Shown here: piece after piece, positions 45,713 to 55,897 of the stretch | Layout of the letters: each line of letters opens with the position of its first letter | How positions within the stretch are numbered: the stretch's first letter is position 1 | Assembly: GCF_023277745.1 (NCBI RefSeq) | Contig: NZ_CP086322.1 | Span: 5,890,001 to 5,954,000, forward strand | DNA length: 64,000 nucleotides | From: Streptomyces halobius | Lineage (GTDB): Bacteria > Actinomycetota > Actinomycetes > Streptomycetales > Streptomycetaceae | Reading direction: 5' to 3' | Made by a program: the position numbers and the translations under genes | The notes under the pieces: model-generated | The model's input: only the letters and a program-made list of their open reading frames with translations | What the model was told of the DNA's origin: nothing | The model's database searches: none

Positions 45713-46017
45713 TGCGGGTCTTCCGGCTGTGCGCCTGGCATGGAGGGCTGGCCGAGGCGCCCGTGCTCATCCGCACGATGGTGGGCTTCAGCGGGGCGGT
45801 GCGTGCCATGTATGCCTGCTCGCGGTGTGTCGATGCCTACCAGCTGAAGGTGCCGGGGGATGAGGAGCGGTTCCCTCGGGTGAGGTCGTCGGTGGGGGTG
45901 CCCTCGGCGGGGATGCCTTCGGCTCGGGTGGCGTCGACGGGGAGGTCCTCGGGGTGGAGGCCGTCGGGGTGGAGGTCCTCGGCACGGGGTGCGTCGGCAG
46001 GGGGCGCTGAGCCGTAG
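45709..46017 (+). CDS. Small Cys-containing hypothetical protein
   Basis: A 102-residue protein. The first 60 residues are family-like (MMRVFRLCAWHGGLAEAPV ... MYACSRCVDAYQLK) with a Cys-His and a Cys-x2-Cys pair that could bind zinc. The last 45 residues are Ser/Arg/Gly low complexity made by short DNA repeats. It is translationally coupled to the gene before it. Confidence 0.6.
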   Translation: MMRVFRLCAWHGGLAEAPVLIRTMVGFSGAVRAMYACSRCVDAYQLKVPGDEERFPRVRSSVGVPSAGMPSARVASTGRSSGWRPSGWRSSARGASAGGAEP

Positions 46018-46043
46018 GGCGGTGGATACGGGCTGAGCCGTAG
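46006..46043. repeat. Repeat of the gene end at 46017
   Basis: GCTGAGCCGTAG, which contains the stop of the previous gene, is repeated at 46032-46043. The region 46018-46384 holds no gene. It also has a 15-base direct repeat (GTCGGCGAACGGG type) near 46345-46375, just before the ECF sigma gene. Confidence 0.6.
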
Positions 46044-46384
46044 TGCGGTGAGTCGTCGGGCGGGGGATACGGGGCGCTGGTCCGCCCCGTTCCCTGGGAC
46101 GCTCGTTCGCTCGGCCCGTCCTGCCCTCGTCCACGCGGCTCTTCCTTCTCCCGTCCGCTCGGCCGCGCGTCCGCTCGGCCCGTTCTCCCCGGTCCGCTCA
46201 TCCTGCGAACCCCCGCCGGGAGGAGCAGACTGGTGGCCGGCACTCCGGTAGCGTCTGCACGTGAATGCCGACGGCCGGCGGAATACGCGATGTAACAGCA
46301 GCGCGCAGCGCTTCCACTCGGGGCGGTGGCGGGCGACGGGCGGGCGGTCGGCGAACGGGTGGTCGGCGAACGGGCGGGTGCTTG

Positions 46385-47407
46385 ATGAAGCGGTCTTCGG
46401 TGGTGGGTGACGTCGGCGTCGGGGTCGAGGACGGCGGTCGACGGGACGCGCAGCAGGGCGAGTTGGCAGACCTGCTCGAAGCGCATCGTACGGAGCTGAC
46501 CGGCTACTGCTATCGCATGCTCGGGTCCGCGTTCGAGGCCGAGGACGCCGTGCAGGAGACGATGGTGCGGGCCTGGCGGAGTCACGGCCGCTTCGAGGGG
46601 CGGGCGTCGTTGCGGTCGTGGCTGTACCGGATCGCGACGAACGTGTGCCTGGATCTGCTCAAGGGCAGCCGGCGCCGGGCCCGGCCGATGGACCTCGCGT
46701 CCCCGTCGAGTGTCGAGACACCGGTGGGGACGGGGCTGCCCGAGGCGGCATGGATCGGACCGGTGCCGGACGGGCGGGTGCTGGCGGATTCCGGGGATCC
46801 GGCGGAGACGGCCGTCGCACGCGAGTCGGTCCGGCTCGCGTTCATCGCCGCGCTGCAGCGGCTGGCGCCCCGGCAGCGGGCGGTGCTGATCCTGCGGGAG
46901 GTGCTCAGCTGGTCGGCGAACGAGGTCGCGGAGCTGCTCGGGAGTTCGGTGGCCGCGGTCAACAGTGCGCTGCAGCGAGCGCGGGCCACGCTCGCCGAGA
47001 GCGGTGAAGCGGCGGAGCCGGAACCGGCTCCGCCGCTGGACCATGAGCAGAAGGCACTGCTCAAGCGGTATGTGGACGCGTTCGAGCGGTTCGACATGGA
47101 CGCGCTGACGGCCCTGCTGCACGAGGATTCGACGCTGTCGATGCCGCCGTACGAGCTCTGGCTGCGCGGGCCCGAGGACATCGTGAAGTGGATGCTCGGA
47201 CCGGGCATCGGCTGCCGTGGGTCGCATCTGGTGCCGGTGGTGGCGAACGGGCGGCCGGCGTTCGGGCAGTACCGCGCGGGCGGTGAGCCGTGGGCGATCC
47301 AGGTGATCGAGACGGCGGGGGGACGGATCACCGGGCTGAATCAGTTCCTGGACACCGAGCGGCTGTTTCCGTTGTTCGGGCTTCCGCTTCGGTATGACGG
47401 GCGGTAG
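46385..47407 (+). CDS. ECF sigma factor with C-terminal SnoaL-like domain
   Basis: A 340-residue sigma-70 family protein. Region 2 is [20 protein letters not shown] with [16 protein letters not shown]. Region 4 is [20 protein letters not shown] and [21 protein letters not shown] SnoaL-like domain (about 215-335, [20 protein letters not shown]) follows, which in such sigma factors (SigJ/ECF41-like groups) controls activity. No anti-sigma gene is adjacent, as is common for this type. Start chosen at ATG 46385; an upstream frame is repeat-derived. Confidence 0.9.
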   Translation: MKRSSVVGDVGVGVEDGGRRDAQQGELADLLEAHRTELTGYCYRMLGSAFEAEDAVQETMVRAWRSHGRFEGRASLRSWLYRIATNVCLDLLKGSRRRARPMDLASPSSVETPVGTGLPEAAWIGPVPDGRVLADSGDPAETAVARESVRLAFIAALQRLAPRQRAVLILREVLSWSANEVAELLGSSVAAVNSALQRARATLAESGEAAEPEPAPPLDHEQKALLKRYVDAFERFDMDALTALLHEDSTLSMPPYELWLRGPEDIVKWMLGPGIGCRGSHLVPVVANGRPAFGQYRAGGEPWAIQVIETAGGRITGLNQFLDTERLFPLFGLPLRYDGR

Positions 47408-48923
47408 GCGGTCGGGGGGGCGGCCGCTTGGGGTCCTCGTGGGAGCCGGACCGCTGGTCGTACTCGACGGCAGCGGGCTGGGCAGCGCCGATGTCGCCGC
47501 CCTCGCGGAGCGCACCGCTCGCCCCGCAGCCCCCGACCCCAAGGCCCTCGCCCGCGCCGAGGAGTCCTGGCGCACCGCCCGCCGCCTCGCCGCCACCGGC
47601 CGCGTCTACGGGCGCAGCACCGGGGTCGGCGCCAACCGTACGGAAGACGTCGTGGCCGCCGACGCCGAACACGGCCTGCGCCTGCTGCGCAGCCACGCCG
47701 GTGGGATCGGCGACCCGCTGCCGTCCCGCGAGGTCAGCGCCATGCTCGTCGTCCGAGCCAACCAGCTGCTCGCGGGCGGCGCCGGACTCAACCCGGCCGT
47801 CATCGCCTCCCTCCTCGCCGCGCTGGACGCCGGCGCCCATCCCGTCGTCCACGAATTCGGCGCCGTCGGCACCGGCGACCTCACCGCTCTCGCCCAAACC
47901 GGCCTGGCACTCGCCGGCGAACACTCCTGGCACCTCGAACCGGGCGCCCGGGCACCCGCCCCCATCCCCCTCGACAGCAATGACGCTCTGGCCCTGATCA
48001 GCAGCAATGCCCTCACCCTGGGCCAGTCCGCGCTCGCGCTGGACGAACTGCGCCGCCTCCTGGCCGCATCGCTCCCCGTCGCCGCACTGTCCCTCCTCGC
48101 GGTCGGCGGCTCGTACGAACCGTTCGCCGAACCCGTCATGCGCGCCCGGCCGCACCCCGGGTGCGCGGCCGCCGCGGCACGTATCCGCACCCTCTCCGGC
48201 GTCCCCGACCGCCCCTCGCCGCCCCTGGGCCGCATCCAGGACCCGTACGGATTCCGCTGCATCCCGCAGATCCACGGCCCGGCCCTGGACGCCGCCGACA
48301 CACTCGAAACGGTCCTCGGGGTAGAGCTGAACGCCGCCGCCGAGAACCCGCTGATCGGCGCCGAGGACCAGGCCGCCTACCACCACGGGAACTTCTACGC
48401 CGCGCACACCGCACTCGCCCTGGACACCTTCCGACTGGCCGTCCTGCAGACCGCCCAGCTGTCCACCGCCCGCCTCTCCGCCCTCTCCGAACCCGACTTC
48501 ACCCGACTGCGGCCGTTCCTCGGCGACGCGGCACCGGCCAGCTCCGGCGTGATGATCCTCGAATACGCGGCGGGCGCGGCGCTCGGCGAAATGCGCGCGG
48601 TCTCGCACCCGGCCTCGCTCGGGCACGCCGTCCTCTCCCGCGGCGTCGAGGAACAGGCCAGCTTCGCCTCCCTCGGCGCCCGCCAGACGCTCCGCGCCTG
48701 CACCCACTACCGTCACGTCCTCGCCTGCGAACTCGTCGCCTCCGTACGGGCGTTGCGGCTGCGCTCCCGCGCACCCGAACCGGGCCTCCCGCTCGCCACC
48801 GCCTACACCCTCGCCGCCGAGGCACTCGACCCGAGGATGGAGGACCGTCCGCTGACGGACGATGTCGCGGTGGCGGCGGGGGTGCTGGATGGGCTGGCGG
48901 GGTGTGAGGGGAGCGGGAGATGA
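47394..48923 (+). CDS. Aromatic amino acid ammonia-lyase-like protein lacking the MIO triad
   Basis: A 509-residue member of the HAL/PAL fold. Family features are [12 protein letters not shown] with the catalytic Tyr, the [14 protein letters not shown] block, AENPLIG and a helical C-terminal half. The loop that should read GASGD and form the MIO cofactor from Ala-Ser-Gly instead reads FGAVGTGDL, with Thr160-Gly161 and one residue fewer. Canonical MIO chemistry is therefore unlikely. It overlaps the end of the sigma gene and lies upstream of an RpiR regulator and, further on, the hut operon. It may be a divergent or inactive paralogue. A GTG near 47440 is another possible start. Confidence 0.8.
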   Translation: MTGGRRSGGRPLGVLVGAGPLVVLDGSGLGSADVAALAERTARPAAPDPKALARAEESWRTARRLAATGRVYGRSTGVGANRTEDVVAADAEHGLRLLRSHAGGIGDPLPSREVSAMLVVRANQLLAGGAGLNPAVIASLLAALDAGAHPVVHEFGAVGTGDLTALAQTGLALAGEHSWHLEPGARAPAPIPLDSNDALALISSNALTLGQSALALDELRRLLAASLPVAALSLLAVGGSYEPFAEPVMRARPHPGCAAAAARIRTLSGVPDRPSPPLGRIQDPYGFRCIPQIHGPALDAADTLETVLGVELNAAAENPLIGAEDQAAYHHGNFYAAHTALALDTFRLAVLQTAQLSTARLSALSEPDFTRLRPFLGDAAPASSGVMILEYAAGAALGEMRAVSHPASLGHAVLSRGVEEQASFASLGARQTLRACTHYRHVLACELVASVRALRLRSRAPEPGLPLATAYTLAAEALDPRMEDRPLTDDVAVAAGVLDGLAGCEGSGR

Positions 48924-49000
48924 CGGGTGGGGAGGAAAGGTGGGGATGAGGAATTCCGTACTGTCGTCGATACCGACGGACGGGCCCACTGGATTTCGGC

Positions 49001-49110
49001 GTACGACGTGATGTTCGACGTAACGGCGTGATCTCGGCGTACGGCGTGAGGTCGATGCACGGCGTGACGTCGATGTACGGCGTGAGGTCGATGTACCACT
49101 GACGTCGATG
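49001..49110. repeat. 18-bp tandem repeats before the RpiR gene
   Basis: Units of the form TACGGCGTGAGGTCGATG occur about four times, with weaker copies at each end. They fill the gap between the lyase-like gene and the RpiR gene and could act as regulator sites or be slippage products. Confidence 0.7.
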
Positions 49111-49182
49111 GGCCGATGGGCGTTGGCACACCATAAGGCCCCACAAGGACAAGGCCCCCGACCGGGCCGGGAAGAAGAGGCG

Positions 49183-50112
49183 ATGAGCGGGGACGGGGAC
49201 AACGGCGGCAACGGCGCGGCCGGCGGGACACAGACGGGAACGGCCGGCCAGAGGGCCGGGAAGGCGGCAGCGACCACGGACACCGGCACCGCCGCCCGCC
49301 TCCAGAAGCTCTTCGAAGGCCACCGGCTGACGCCCACCCAGCGCCGGATCGCACACTGCATGGTGCGCCGCGCCGCCGACGCGCCCTTCCTCTCCAGCGT
49401 CGAACTGGCCGAACTGGCCGGCGTCAGCCAGCCCTCCGTCACCCGCTTCGCGGTCGCCCTGGGCTTCGACGGTTACCCGGCGCTCCGCCGCCATCTGCGC
49501 GAGGTCACGCCCGCCGAGAAACCCGCCGGCGCTGCCTCGTACAACGAGTACCAGCAGGCCGTCCAGGCCGAGATCGACAACCTCCGACACCTGGCCGCGG
49601 CGCTCGCCGATCCGTCCTCCGTCATCGAGGCCGGCCGCCTCCTCGCGGCCTCCCGCCCGCTGCCGGTCCTCGGCCTGCGCGCCGCCACCGCCCAGGCCGC
49701 CGGCTTCGCGTACTTCGCCCGCAAGGTCCACCCCGACGTCCGGCTGCTGGCCGAGGGCGGCACCATGCTCACCGACCGCATCGACGCCGCCGTACGGGCC
49801 GGCGCCACCGCCCTGCTCTGCTTCGCCCTGCCCCGCCACCCGCGCGAGGTCGTCGACGCCCTGGAGTACGCCCGCGCGGCCGGTCTCACCGTCGCCACCG
49901 TCGCCGACAGCGCCTTCGCCCCCGTGGCCCACCACACCGACCTGCTCCTCCCGGCCCCCGTAGGCACCGGCCTGGCCTTCGACACGGCCTGTGCCCCCAT
50001 GCTCCTGGGCCGCGTCCTCCTGGAGGCGATGTGCGACGACCTCCCGGACGCCCAGGCCCGGCTGGAGGAGTTCGACGCGAGGGCGGCGGAGCGGGGACTG
50101 TTTGTGGAGTGA
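49183..50112 (+). CDS. RpiR-family regulator with SIS domain
   Basis: A 309-residue regulator. A Gly/Thr-rich start of about 40 residues precedes the RpiR helix-turn-helix (LTPTQRRIAHCMV ... SSVELAELAGVSQPSVTRFA). The SIS sugar-phosphate-binding domain follows (VLGLRAATAQAAGFAYFARK, LLCFALPRHPREVVDALEYA, VATVADSAFAPVAHHTD). It may control the lyase-like gene, the nearby permease genes or the hut operon. Start ATG follows GAAGAGG. Confidence 0.9.
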   Translation: MSGDGDNGGNGAAGGTQTGTAGQRAGKAAATTDTGTAARLQKLFEGHRLTPTQRRIAHCMVRRAADAPFLSSVELAELAGVSQPSVTRFAVALGFDGYPALRRHLREVTPAEKPAGAASYNEYQQAVQAEIDNLRHLAAALADPSSVIEAGRLLAASRPLPVLGLRAATAQAAGFAYFARKVHPDVRLLAEGGTMLTDRIDAAVRAGATALLCFALPRHPREVVDALEYARAAGLTVATVADSAFAPVAHHTDLLLPAPVGTGLAFDTACAPMLLGRVLLEAMCDDLPDAQARLEEFDARAAERGLFVE

Positions 50113-50156
50113 CGGGGTGTTCGTGGAGTGAGGGGGTGTTCGTGGAGTGGCAGGGG
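50100..50156. repeat. 19-bp tandem repeat over the end of the RpiR gene
   Basis: GTTTGTGGAGTGACGGGGT, containing the stop, is followed by two similar 19-base units. The gap 50113-50477 also has repeats of CTCCCGCGCCATC type at 50290-50350 and no gene. Confidence 0.75.
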
Positions 50157-50477
50157 CTGCTTCGGTCTTTGCTCTCGTTGCTCGCTCCCCGTTCTTGCCC
50201 CCGCCCCTTATCCCCGCCGTCGTCCCCCGTCCTCGCCCCCCGTTCTCGTCCCCCGTTCCCGTTCCCGTTCCTCGATCCCTGGTGTCGTCTCTCCCGCGCC
50301 ATCTCCGTCTCTCCCGCGCCATCCATCTCCGTCTCTTCCGCGCCATCTCAGGGAATCCTCATCCAGGCTCGCTACGATCCGCCGCCGAAAAAGCCGATAC
50401 AGGAGTGACGGCGGGACCGGGTGACGTGGTGACATGGTCGCCCGGTGTGCGGTCGTCTCGGTGTGAGGAGGTCTGTC

Positions 50478-51080
50478 GTGGAGCGCGGGGCGTATGCGCT
50501 GGCGCGAGTGGCTGTGGTGGTGCGGGCGCCGGCCGGGTGGCTGTGGTGGCCCGGTTTGCTGGCTGCGGCCATCGGTGCGCTGGTGCCGGGGCTGACCGGC
50601 CGGACGATCGGGGTGCTCGCGGGCGCGGCGCTGTTCGTGATCGCGGCGTTCACGGTGTTCGCGGTGCGGCGCGGGCGGTACACGGCACTGGCCGGCGGGG
50701 CACCCCGCGCGGGGAAGGCCGTCATCCTGCAGGACCGGGCGGTCACCATCCGCGTCTGGCGGCGTGCACACCGCTGGTGGCTGCTGCTCGCCTTCCTGGC
50801 CGCGGTCGCCTGGTCGTTCGTACTGCCCACGACCGGTGGACTCCTGATGGCCGGGGCCGCGGTCGGACTGTGGGCCAAGGCGCTGTGGCTGGGCCACTGG
50901 GAGCGGGAGCACAACGCGCTGCTGTGGGTCCGTACGGAGTCGGCGGCGCGGGGCGGCGCCGCGGGCAAGGACGTCCGTGGCTACCTGACGACAGGGGAAG
51001 CGGCCGGGGACGCGGCTCCGGGCGGAGGGCGCATCAGGACCGGTGCACGCGCGTCGTCGGGTGGCGGCGGGGGACGATGA
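50478..51080 (+). CDS. Hypothetical membrane protein
   Basis: A 200-residue protein with four predicted spans in two pairs (about 18-65 and 96-140), a short cytoplasmic loop with charged residues (RAVTIRVWRRAHRW), and a low-complexity Gly tail. GTG at 50478 follows GAGGAGGTCTGTC. No family recognised. Confidence 0.75.
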   Translation: MERGAYALARVAVVVRAPAGWLWWPGLLAAAIGALVPGLTGRTIGVLAGAALFVIAAFTVFAVRRGRYTALAGGAPRAGKAVILQDRAVTIRVWRRAHRWWLLLAFLAAVAWSFVLPTTGGLLMAGAAVGLWAKALWLGHWEREHNALLWVRTESAARGGAAGKDVRGYLTTGEAAGDAAPGGGRIRTGARASSGGGGGR

Positions 51081-51171
51081 TGGGGCGGCGCCGGGATTCC
51101 GGAGCGGGTCGGTGACCCGGCGGCATGCGCCGTATGGCCCTGCCCGAGTTCCCGTCTTCCCGAGTGCGCGC

Positions 51172-52656
51172 CTATCCGAGTCCCTGCAGCGCGTCCACAT
51201 GTGCCGAGCCGCTCTCCGTGGTCAGTTCCTCCAGGGTCTGCGGGGTGCGGACGGTCGCGAAGCGGACAGTGCCGTCGGGGGCGGCCGCATAGCCGTAAAT
51301 CCCGGGGCGGGGGAGGGAGTTGTAGGCGAAGTGGGTGGAGAAATAGTAGGCGCCGGTGTCCAGAAGGGCGGCGTGGTCGCCGGACTGCAGCAGCGGTAGC
51401 CGACGGTTCTCGGCGACCAGGTCACCGGCGAAGCAGCACGGTCCGGCGATGTCCTGGGCGACCGGAGAACCGGTCTTGGGGCGCCCCTGGGAATCGTACG
51501 CCGCGACCCGGACCGGCCAGAAGTCCGGGACGAAGACCGTACGGGTGGCGACCTGCGCGCCGGCGTGAGTGATCGCGATGGGCCGGCCGCCGGCCGATTT
51601 CGCGTACTCGACGCGGGCGAGGATCGTGCCGTGCTTGGCCAGCAGTGACCGGCCGAACTCGGTGACCAGCCCATAGCGCCCCGAGAACAGGCCGGGGACG
51701 GCCGACCGGAGCGCCTCGGCGTACGCGCGGAAGGTCGGGCTGATCGCGTCCGAGGCGAAGTTGACGGGCAGTCCGCCGCCGATGTCGAGGGTGTCGATCT
51801 GGCGTCGGCCTGCCTTCTCGTTGATCTCCTCGGCGAGGCCGAACAGCGACCGTACTCCCTCGGCCATCAGCTCCAGCGGCATGCCCTGGGAGCCGACATG
51901 GGCATGCAGCCGCGTCAGCCACGGCCGTTCGAGACAGGACCGTACGATCCAGTCGCGGGCGCCCTCGTCCCGCAGCGCGATGCCGAACTTGGAGGTGTCG
52001 GTGGCGGTGCTCATCGCCCCGATGGCGCCGCCGCCGATCTGCGGATTGACCCGCAGGCCGACGGGGGCGGTGGTCGGCGCGGAGGCCATCAGGCCGTCGA
52101 TACGGACCAGTTCCTCGGGGTTGTCGGCGTTGACGGCGATGCCGAGGGCCAGCGCCTCCCGCAGTTCGGCGGGGGTCTTGGCGGGGGAGTCCAGGACCGT
52201 ACGGGCGGCCGGGACGCCGGCGGCACGGGCCAGCGCCAGCTCGCCGGGACTGGCCACCTCGCAGCCCAGCCCCTCCTGAGCGAGCAGTCGCAGCACGGGT
52301 ACGAGCGAGGACGCCTTGACCGCGAAGGCGTGCAGCACCGGGGTGCCGGGTGCGGCGAACTCCTCGAAGACGGTGTGGAGTTCGCCCGCCGACCGCCGGA
52401 TGCCGATGACGTCGAGCAGCCCGACGACGGGCGCACCCGGGCCGACCAGCCCGTCCGCGACCGCTGCCGCTACCGCCCGGTCACGGTCGGTGCGGGCCTC
52501 GAAGCCAGCGGTGGGGTCGTTGGCCGTACTGCCGGCGGGCTCGGGGGCGGGTCTGCTGGTGGGGTGGGTGGCGGGGGTATGGGCTGAGTTGCCGGCGGGG
52601 CCGGTGGTGGGGGCGTTGGCTGCTTTGTTGCTGGGGCCAGTCGTGGGGCCATTCAT
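51172..52656 (-). CDS. PLP-dependent decarboxylase, DAP/ornithine decarboxylase fold
   Basis: A 494-residue type III fold enzyme. The PLP Lys is in LHAFAVKASSLVPVL. The HVGSQGMPLEL block, GGGLPVNF and the C-terminal GPCCFAGDLVAENRRLP with the active Cys-Asp complete the site, and LLDTGAYYFSTHFAYN contacts PLP. The first 50 residues are Pro/Thr low complexity. It could decarboxylate diaminopimelate, ornithine or a pathway-specific amino acid, and a secondary-metabolism role is possible since lysA is usually elsewhere. Start uncertain within the low-complexity region. Confidence 0.87.
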   Translation of the reverse strand: MNGPTTGPSNKAANAPTTGPAGNSAHTPATHPTSRPAPEPAGSTANDPTAGFEARTDRDRAVAAAVADGLVGPGAPVVGLLDVIGIRRSAGELHTVFEEFAAPGTPVLHAFAVKASSLVPVLRLLAQEGLGCEVASPGELALARAAGVPAARTVLDSPAKTPAELREALALGIAVNADNPEELVRIDGLMASAPTTAPVGLRVNPQIGGGAIGAMSTATDTSKFGIALRDEGARDWIVRSCLERPWLTRLHAHVGSQGMPLELMAEGVRSLFGLAEEINEKAGRRQIDTLDIGGGLPVNFASDAISPTFRAYAEALRSAVPGLFSGRYGLVTEFGRSLLAKHGTILARVEYAKSAGGRPIAITHAGAQVATRTVFVPDFWPVRVAAYDSQGRPKTGSPVAQDIAGPCCFAGDLVAENRRLPLLQSGDHAALLDTGAYYFSTHFAYNSLPRPGIYGYAAAPDGTVRFATVRTPQTLEELTTESGSAHVDALQGLG

Positions 52657-52730
52657 GGGGCAACTTCATCACTGGGTGGGGCGTGGCGCCATCGGGATAC
52701 GGGGCGTTCCCGCCGTTCTCCCCCTGCCCT

Positions 52731-53777
52731 CTACGCGGGCATCGCCCCGTTCAGTGCCGCCTTGCGGTGGCGTGCCGTCAGTCGGGAGCCGGACTCGCGG
52801 CGGGCGGCACGGCGCAGGAGGGGTATCGCGAGGAGGAACCCGAGGACGGCCCAGGCGGTCAGTACCAGGGCGACCATCGGCAGCTCCCAGGACCCGGTCG
52901 GTTCGGCGGCTCGCGCGGCGTCCGGCAGCAGCGCCGAGCGCAGGCCCTGCGCCATCCACTTGAGGGGGAAGACCGATGCCATCTGCTGGACCAGCACGGG
53001 CAGTGCGGTGATCGGGAACACCGCTCCGGAGGTGGTCAGCAGACCCATCGTGGGCACCATGATCAACGCTAGCGCCTCGCGCGGGTTGGGCAGCACGGCG
53101 CCTATGGCCGCGCCCAGCGGTACGACGGCTAGCAGCCCGAGCGTGGTCACCCACAGCAGGGTCAGCCAGCCGCCCGGCCCCTGCGGCAGCGGCCCGTCCA
53201 CCAGCAGCGCCGCGGCTCCCAGGAGCAGGGCCAGGGCGCCGACCGCCATCACGACCACCAGCAGGCACTTGGCGACGAGATAGGCCGGTATGCCGCCGGG
53301 GGTGGCGCGCAGCCGCAGCAGGGCGCCTTCTTCCCGTTCGGTCACGAGCCTCTGTGGGAGGTTGATCAAGCCGACCTGAAACAGCAGATAAGCGGCGAAG
53401 CCCGCGACCACCAGATGGGCCATCGGGATGTGGGTGCCGGGTACGTTCTTGCTGACGTAACCGGCGATCAGCAGCGCGACGACCACATTGATCAGGTGGC
53501 CGGACATCTCCCGGGGATTACGGAGGAGATGGCGCAGCTCGATGCCACCGCGCAGGAAGCCGGCGCGCCAGTAGTGGCGCCTGGGGTGACCGGACCGGGC
53601 CTGTTCGGTACGCCTCGTGCGGCGGCCGTCTTCGCCCCGTCCGCCGCTCCCGCCGTGTCTGCCGTGCCCGCTGCGTCCGCCGCACCCGCCATGTCTGCCG
53701 TGCTCGCCACGGGCGTCTCGCCCGCGACGTCTGCCGGGTCCGCTGCCCCTGCCGCGTCCGCCGTATGGACGTGCCAC
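52731..53777 (-). CDS. ABC-2 type transporter permease, start uncertain
   Basis: The conserved permease part begins about 53585 ([20 protein letters not shown]). It has six spans and the ABC-2 signature region ([20 protein letters not shown]). The first 60 residues of the long reading are Arg/Gly low complexity from a repeat tract and are probably not native. The only in-frame starts are the ATG at 53777 and one at 53513 that would cut the domain. No ATPase gene is present, which is unusual. The gene upstream overlaps it in another frame. Exported substrate unknown. Confidence 0.7.
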   Translation of the reverse strand: MARPYGGRGRGSGPGRRRGRDARGEHGRHGGCGGRSGHGRHGGSGGRGEDGRRTRRTEQARSGHPRRHYWRAGFLRGGIELRHLLRNPREMSGHLINVVVALLIAGYVSKNVPGTHIPMAHLVVAGFAAYLLFQVGLINLPQRLVTEREEGALLRLRATPGGIPAYLVAKCLLVVVMAVGALALLLGAAALLVDGPLPQGPGGWLTLLWVTTLGLLAVVPLGAAIGAVLPNPREALALIMVPTMGLLTTSGAVFPITALPVLVQQMASVFPLKWMAQGLRSALLPDAARAAEPTGSWELPMVALVLTAWAVLGFLLAIPLLRRAARRESGSRLTARHRKAALNGAMPA

Positions 53778-54124
53778 GCCACGTCGGCCTTACCCGTCCC
53801 ACCGGCCTTGCCGGTCTGGTCCGTGTGCTCCGTCTGCTCTGTGTGCTGCGTGTGCTCTGTCAGGCGGCCGGACAGCAGGACGGTCCCGCCGGTCACCACC
53901 ATCCCCGCGACGAACGTGGCGAAGGACCCCCAGTTGTAGCGCGACCGGTGCAGCCGCACCTGGCTCCTGCGGCTGTAGATCACGGCCAGCGTGCCCAGCA
54001 GCGCGACGTAGGCGGCGACCATCAGCCAGACGCCCCACTGCCCGGCGGGCAGGTCGGGGAGGCGTCGACGTCGGCGGGTTGGCGTGGATGTGATGTCGAT
54101 TGGCTGGAAAGTGGTGTCTCGCAC
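53492..54124 (-). CDS. Hypothetical two-span membrane protein with repeat tail
   Basis: A 210-residue protein. After a basic start ([18 protein letters not shown]) come two membrane spans (about 31-50 and 65-85). A His/Thr/Glu repeat ([16 protein letters not shown]), Ala/Asp/Gly repeats and an unlikely tail follow, overlapping the permease gene in a different frame. The native protein probably ended earlier, and the tail may result from repeat expansion or a frameshift. GTG at 54124 follows GGAGGGGCACGGG. It is divergent from hutU. Confidence 0.5.
   Translation of the reverse strand: MRDTTFQPIDITSTPTRRRRRLPDLPAGQWGVWLMVAAYVALLGTLAVIYSRRSQVRLHRSRYNWGSFATFVAGMVVTGGTVLLSGRLTEHTQHTEQTEHTDQTGKAGGTGKADVAWHVHTADAAGAADPADVAGETPVASTADMAGAADAAGTADTAGAADGAKTAAARGVPNRPGPVTPGATTGAPASCAVASSCAISSVIPGRCPAT
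53617..53770. repeat. GC-rich short-repeat tract
   Basis: Units around CTGCCGTGCCCGCTGCGTCC recur several times. In one frame they encode Ala/Asp/Gly repeats and in another Arg/Gly repeats. The tract lies where two genes overlap and probably moved their ends. Confidence 0.65.
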
Positions 54125-54232
54125 CCCGTGCCCCTCCGCGCCCTGTTGACTAGACGTATTCAGGGACTTCAAGATGTGAATAGCTCGATCCACTCGATGG
54201 CTGATCCATTCGACGTCAGGGAGGCACGGCCC

Positions 54233-55897
54233 ATGTCGGGACCGCGACCCGTGAGGGCACCGCGCGGTACGGAGCTGAGTGCTCGGGGATGGCAGCAGGA
54301 AGCCGCGCTGCGCATGCTGCAGAACAACCTCGACCCGGAGGTGGCCGAGCATCCGGATCAGCTCGTCGTCTACGGCGGCACGGGCAAGGCCGCCCGTGAC
54401 TGGCGCTCCTTCGACGCGATGGTGCGCACGCTCACCACGCTCAAGCAGGACGAGACGATGCTCGTCCAGTCCGGCAAGCCGGTCGGCGTGATGCAGACGC
54501 ACGAATGGGCGCCGCGCGTCCTCATCGCCAACTCCAACCTGGTCGGCGACTGGGCCAACTGGGAGGAGTTCCGCCGCCTGGAGGCCCTCGGGCTGACCAT
54601 GTACGGGCAGATGACCGCCGGTTCATGGATCTACATCGGGACACAGGGCATCCTCCAGGGGACGTACGAGACGTTCGCGGCCGTCGCGGCGAAACGGTTC
54701 GGCGGCACGCTGGCCGGGACGATCACGCTCACCGCCGGGCTCGGCGGCATGGGCGGCGCCCAGCCGCTCGCCGTCACGATGAATGACGGCGTCGCCCTCT
54801 GCATCGACTGCGACCCCCGGGCCATCGAGCGGCGGATCGAGCACCGCTATCTGGATGTGCGGGCGGACAGCCTTCAGCACGCGCTGCGGCTCGCCGTCGA
54901 GGCCCGCGACCAGCGCAAACCGCTCTCCATCGGGCTGCTCGGCAACGCCGCGGAGCTGCTGCCGCGGATGCTCGCCGAGGGCGCGCCGATCGACATCGTC
55001 ACCGACCAGACCAGCGCCCACGACCCGCTGGCCTACCTCCCGATCGGTGTCGACTTCGACGACATGGCCGCCTACGCGGCGGAGAAACCCGCCGACTTCA
55101 CCCAGCGGGCGCGGGAGTCGATGGCCCAGCACGTCGAGGCCATGGTCGGTTTCATGGACGCCGGCGCCGAGGTGTTCGACTACGGCAACTCGATTCGCGG
55201 CGAGGCCCAACTCGCCGGGTATCAGCGGGCGTTCGCCTTCCCCGGCTTCGTCCCCGCCTACATCCGGCCGCTGTTCGCCGAGGGCAAGGGCCCGTTCCGC
55301 TGGGCGGCGCTGTCCGGTGACGCACGGGACATCGCCGCCACCGACAAGGCGATCCTGGACCTCTTCCCGAAGAACGCGTCGCTGGCCCGCTGGATCAAGA
55401 TGGCCGGCGAACGGGTCCACTTCCAGGGCCTGCCCGCCCGGATCTGCTGGCTCGGCTACGGCGAGCGCGACAAGGCCGGCGAGCGGTTCAACGACATGGT
55501 CGCCGACGGGACGCTGCGGGCACCGCTCGCCATCGGGCGCGACCACCTCGACTGCGGCTCGGTCGCTTCGCCCTATCGGGAGACCGAGGCCATGAAGGAC
55601 GGCTCGGACGCCATCGCCGACTGGCCACTGCTCAACGCCATGGTCAATGTCGCCTCCGGTGCCTCCTGGGTCTCACTGCACCACGGCGGCGGCGTCGGCA
55701 TGGGCCGCTCCCTCCACGCGGGTCAGGTCACCGTCGCCGACGGCACCCCGCCGGCCGGCGAGAAGATCCGCCGGGTGCTCACCAACGACCCGGGCATGGG
55801 CGTCATCCGGCATGTCGACGCGGGCTACGAGCGCGCCGAAGAGGTGGCCGCCGAGCGCGGCGTCCGCATCCCGATGCGCGAAGGCGAGGGCGCGTGA
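54233..55897 (+). CDS. hutU: Urocanate hydratase
   Basis: A 554-residue urocanase, converting urocanate to imidazolonepropionate with tightly bound NAD+. Family blocks present include [37 protein letters not shown] and [13 protein letters not shown]. The active-site region ([11 protein letters not shown] ... [29 protein letters not shown]) and [13 protein letters not shown] follow. ATG at 54233 follows GGGAGGCACGGCCC. A TTGACT at 54144 may be the -35 element. It heads a four-gene hut operon. Confidence 0.96.
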   Translation: MSGPRPVRAPRGTELSARGWQQEAALRMLQNNLDPEVAEHPDQLVVYGGTGKAARDWRSFDAMVRTLTTLKQDETMLVQSGKPVGVMQTHEWAPRVLIANSNLVGDWANWEEFRRLEALGLTMYGQMTAGSWIYIGTQGILQGTYETFAAVAAKRFGGTLAGTITLTAGLGGMGGAQPLAVTMNDGVALCIDCDPRAIERRIEHRYLDVRADSLQHALRLAVEARDQRKPLSIGLLGNAAELLPRMLAEGAPIDIVTDQTSAHDPLAYLPIGVDFDDMAAYAAEKPADFTQRARESMAQHVEAMVGFMDAGAEVFDYGNSIRGEAQLAGYQRAFAFPGFVPAYIRPLFAEGKGPFRWAALSGDARDIAATDKAILDLFPKNASLARWIKMAGERVHFQGLPARICWLGYGERDKAGERFNDMVADGTLRAPLAIGRDHLDCGSVASPYRETEAMKDGSDAIADWPLLNAMVNVASGASWVSLHHGGGVGMGRSLHAGQVTVADGTPPAGEKIRRVLTNDPGMGVIRHVDAGYERAEEVAAERGVRIPMREGEGA

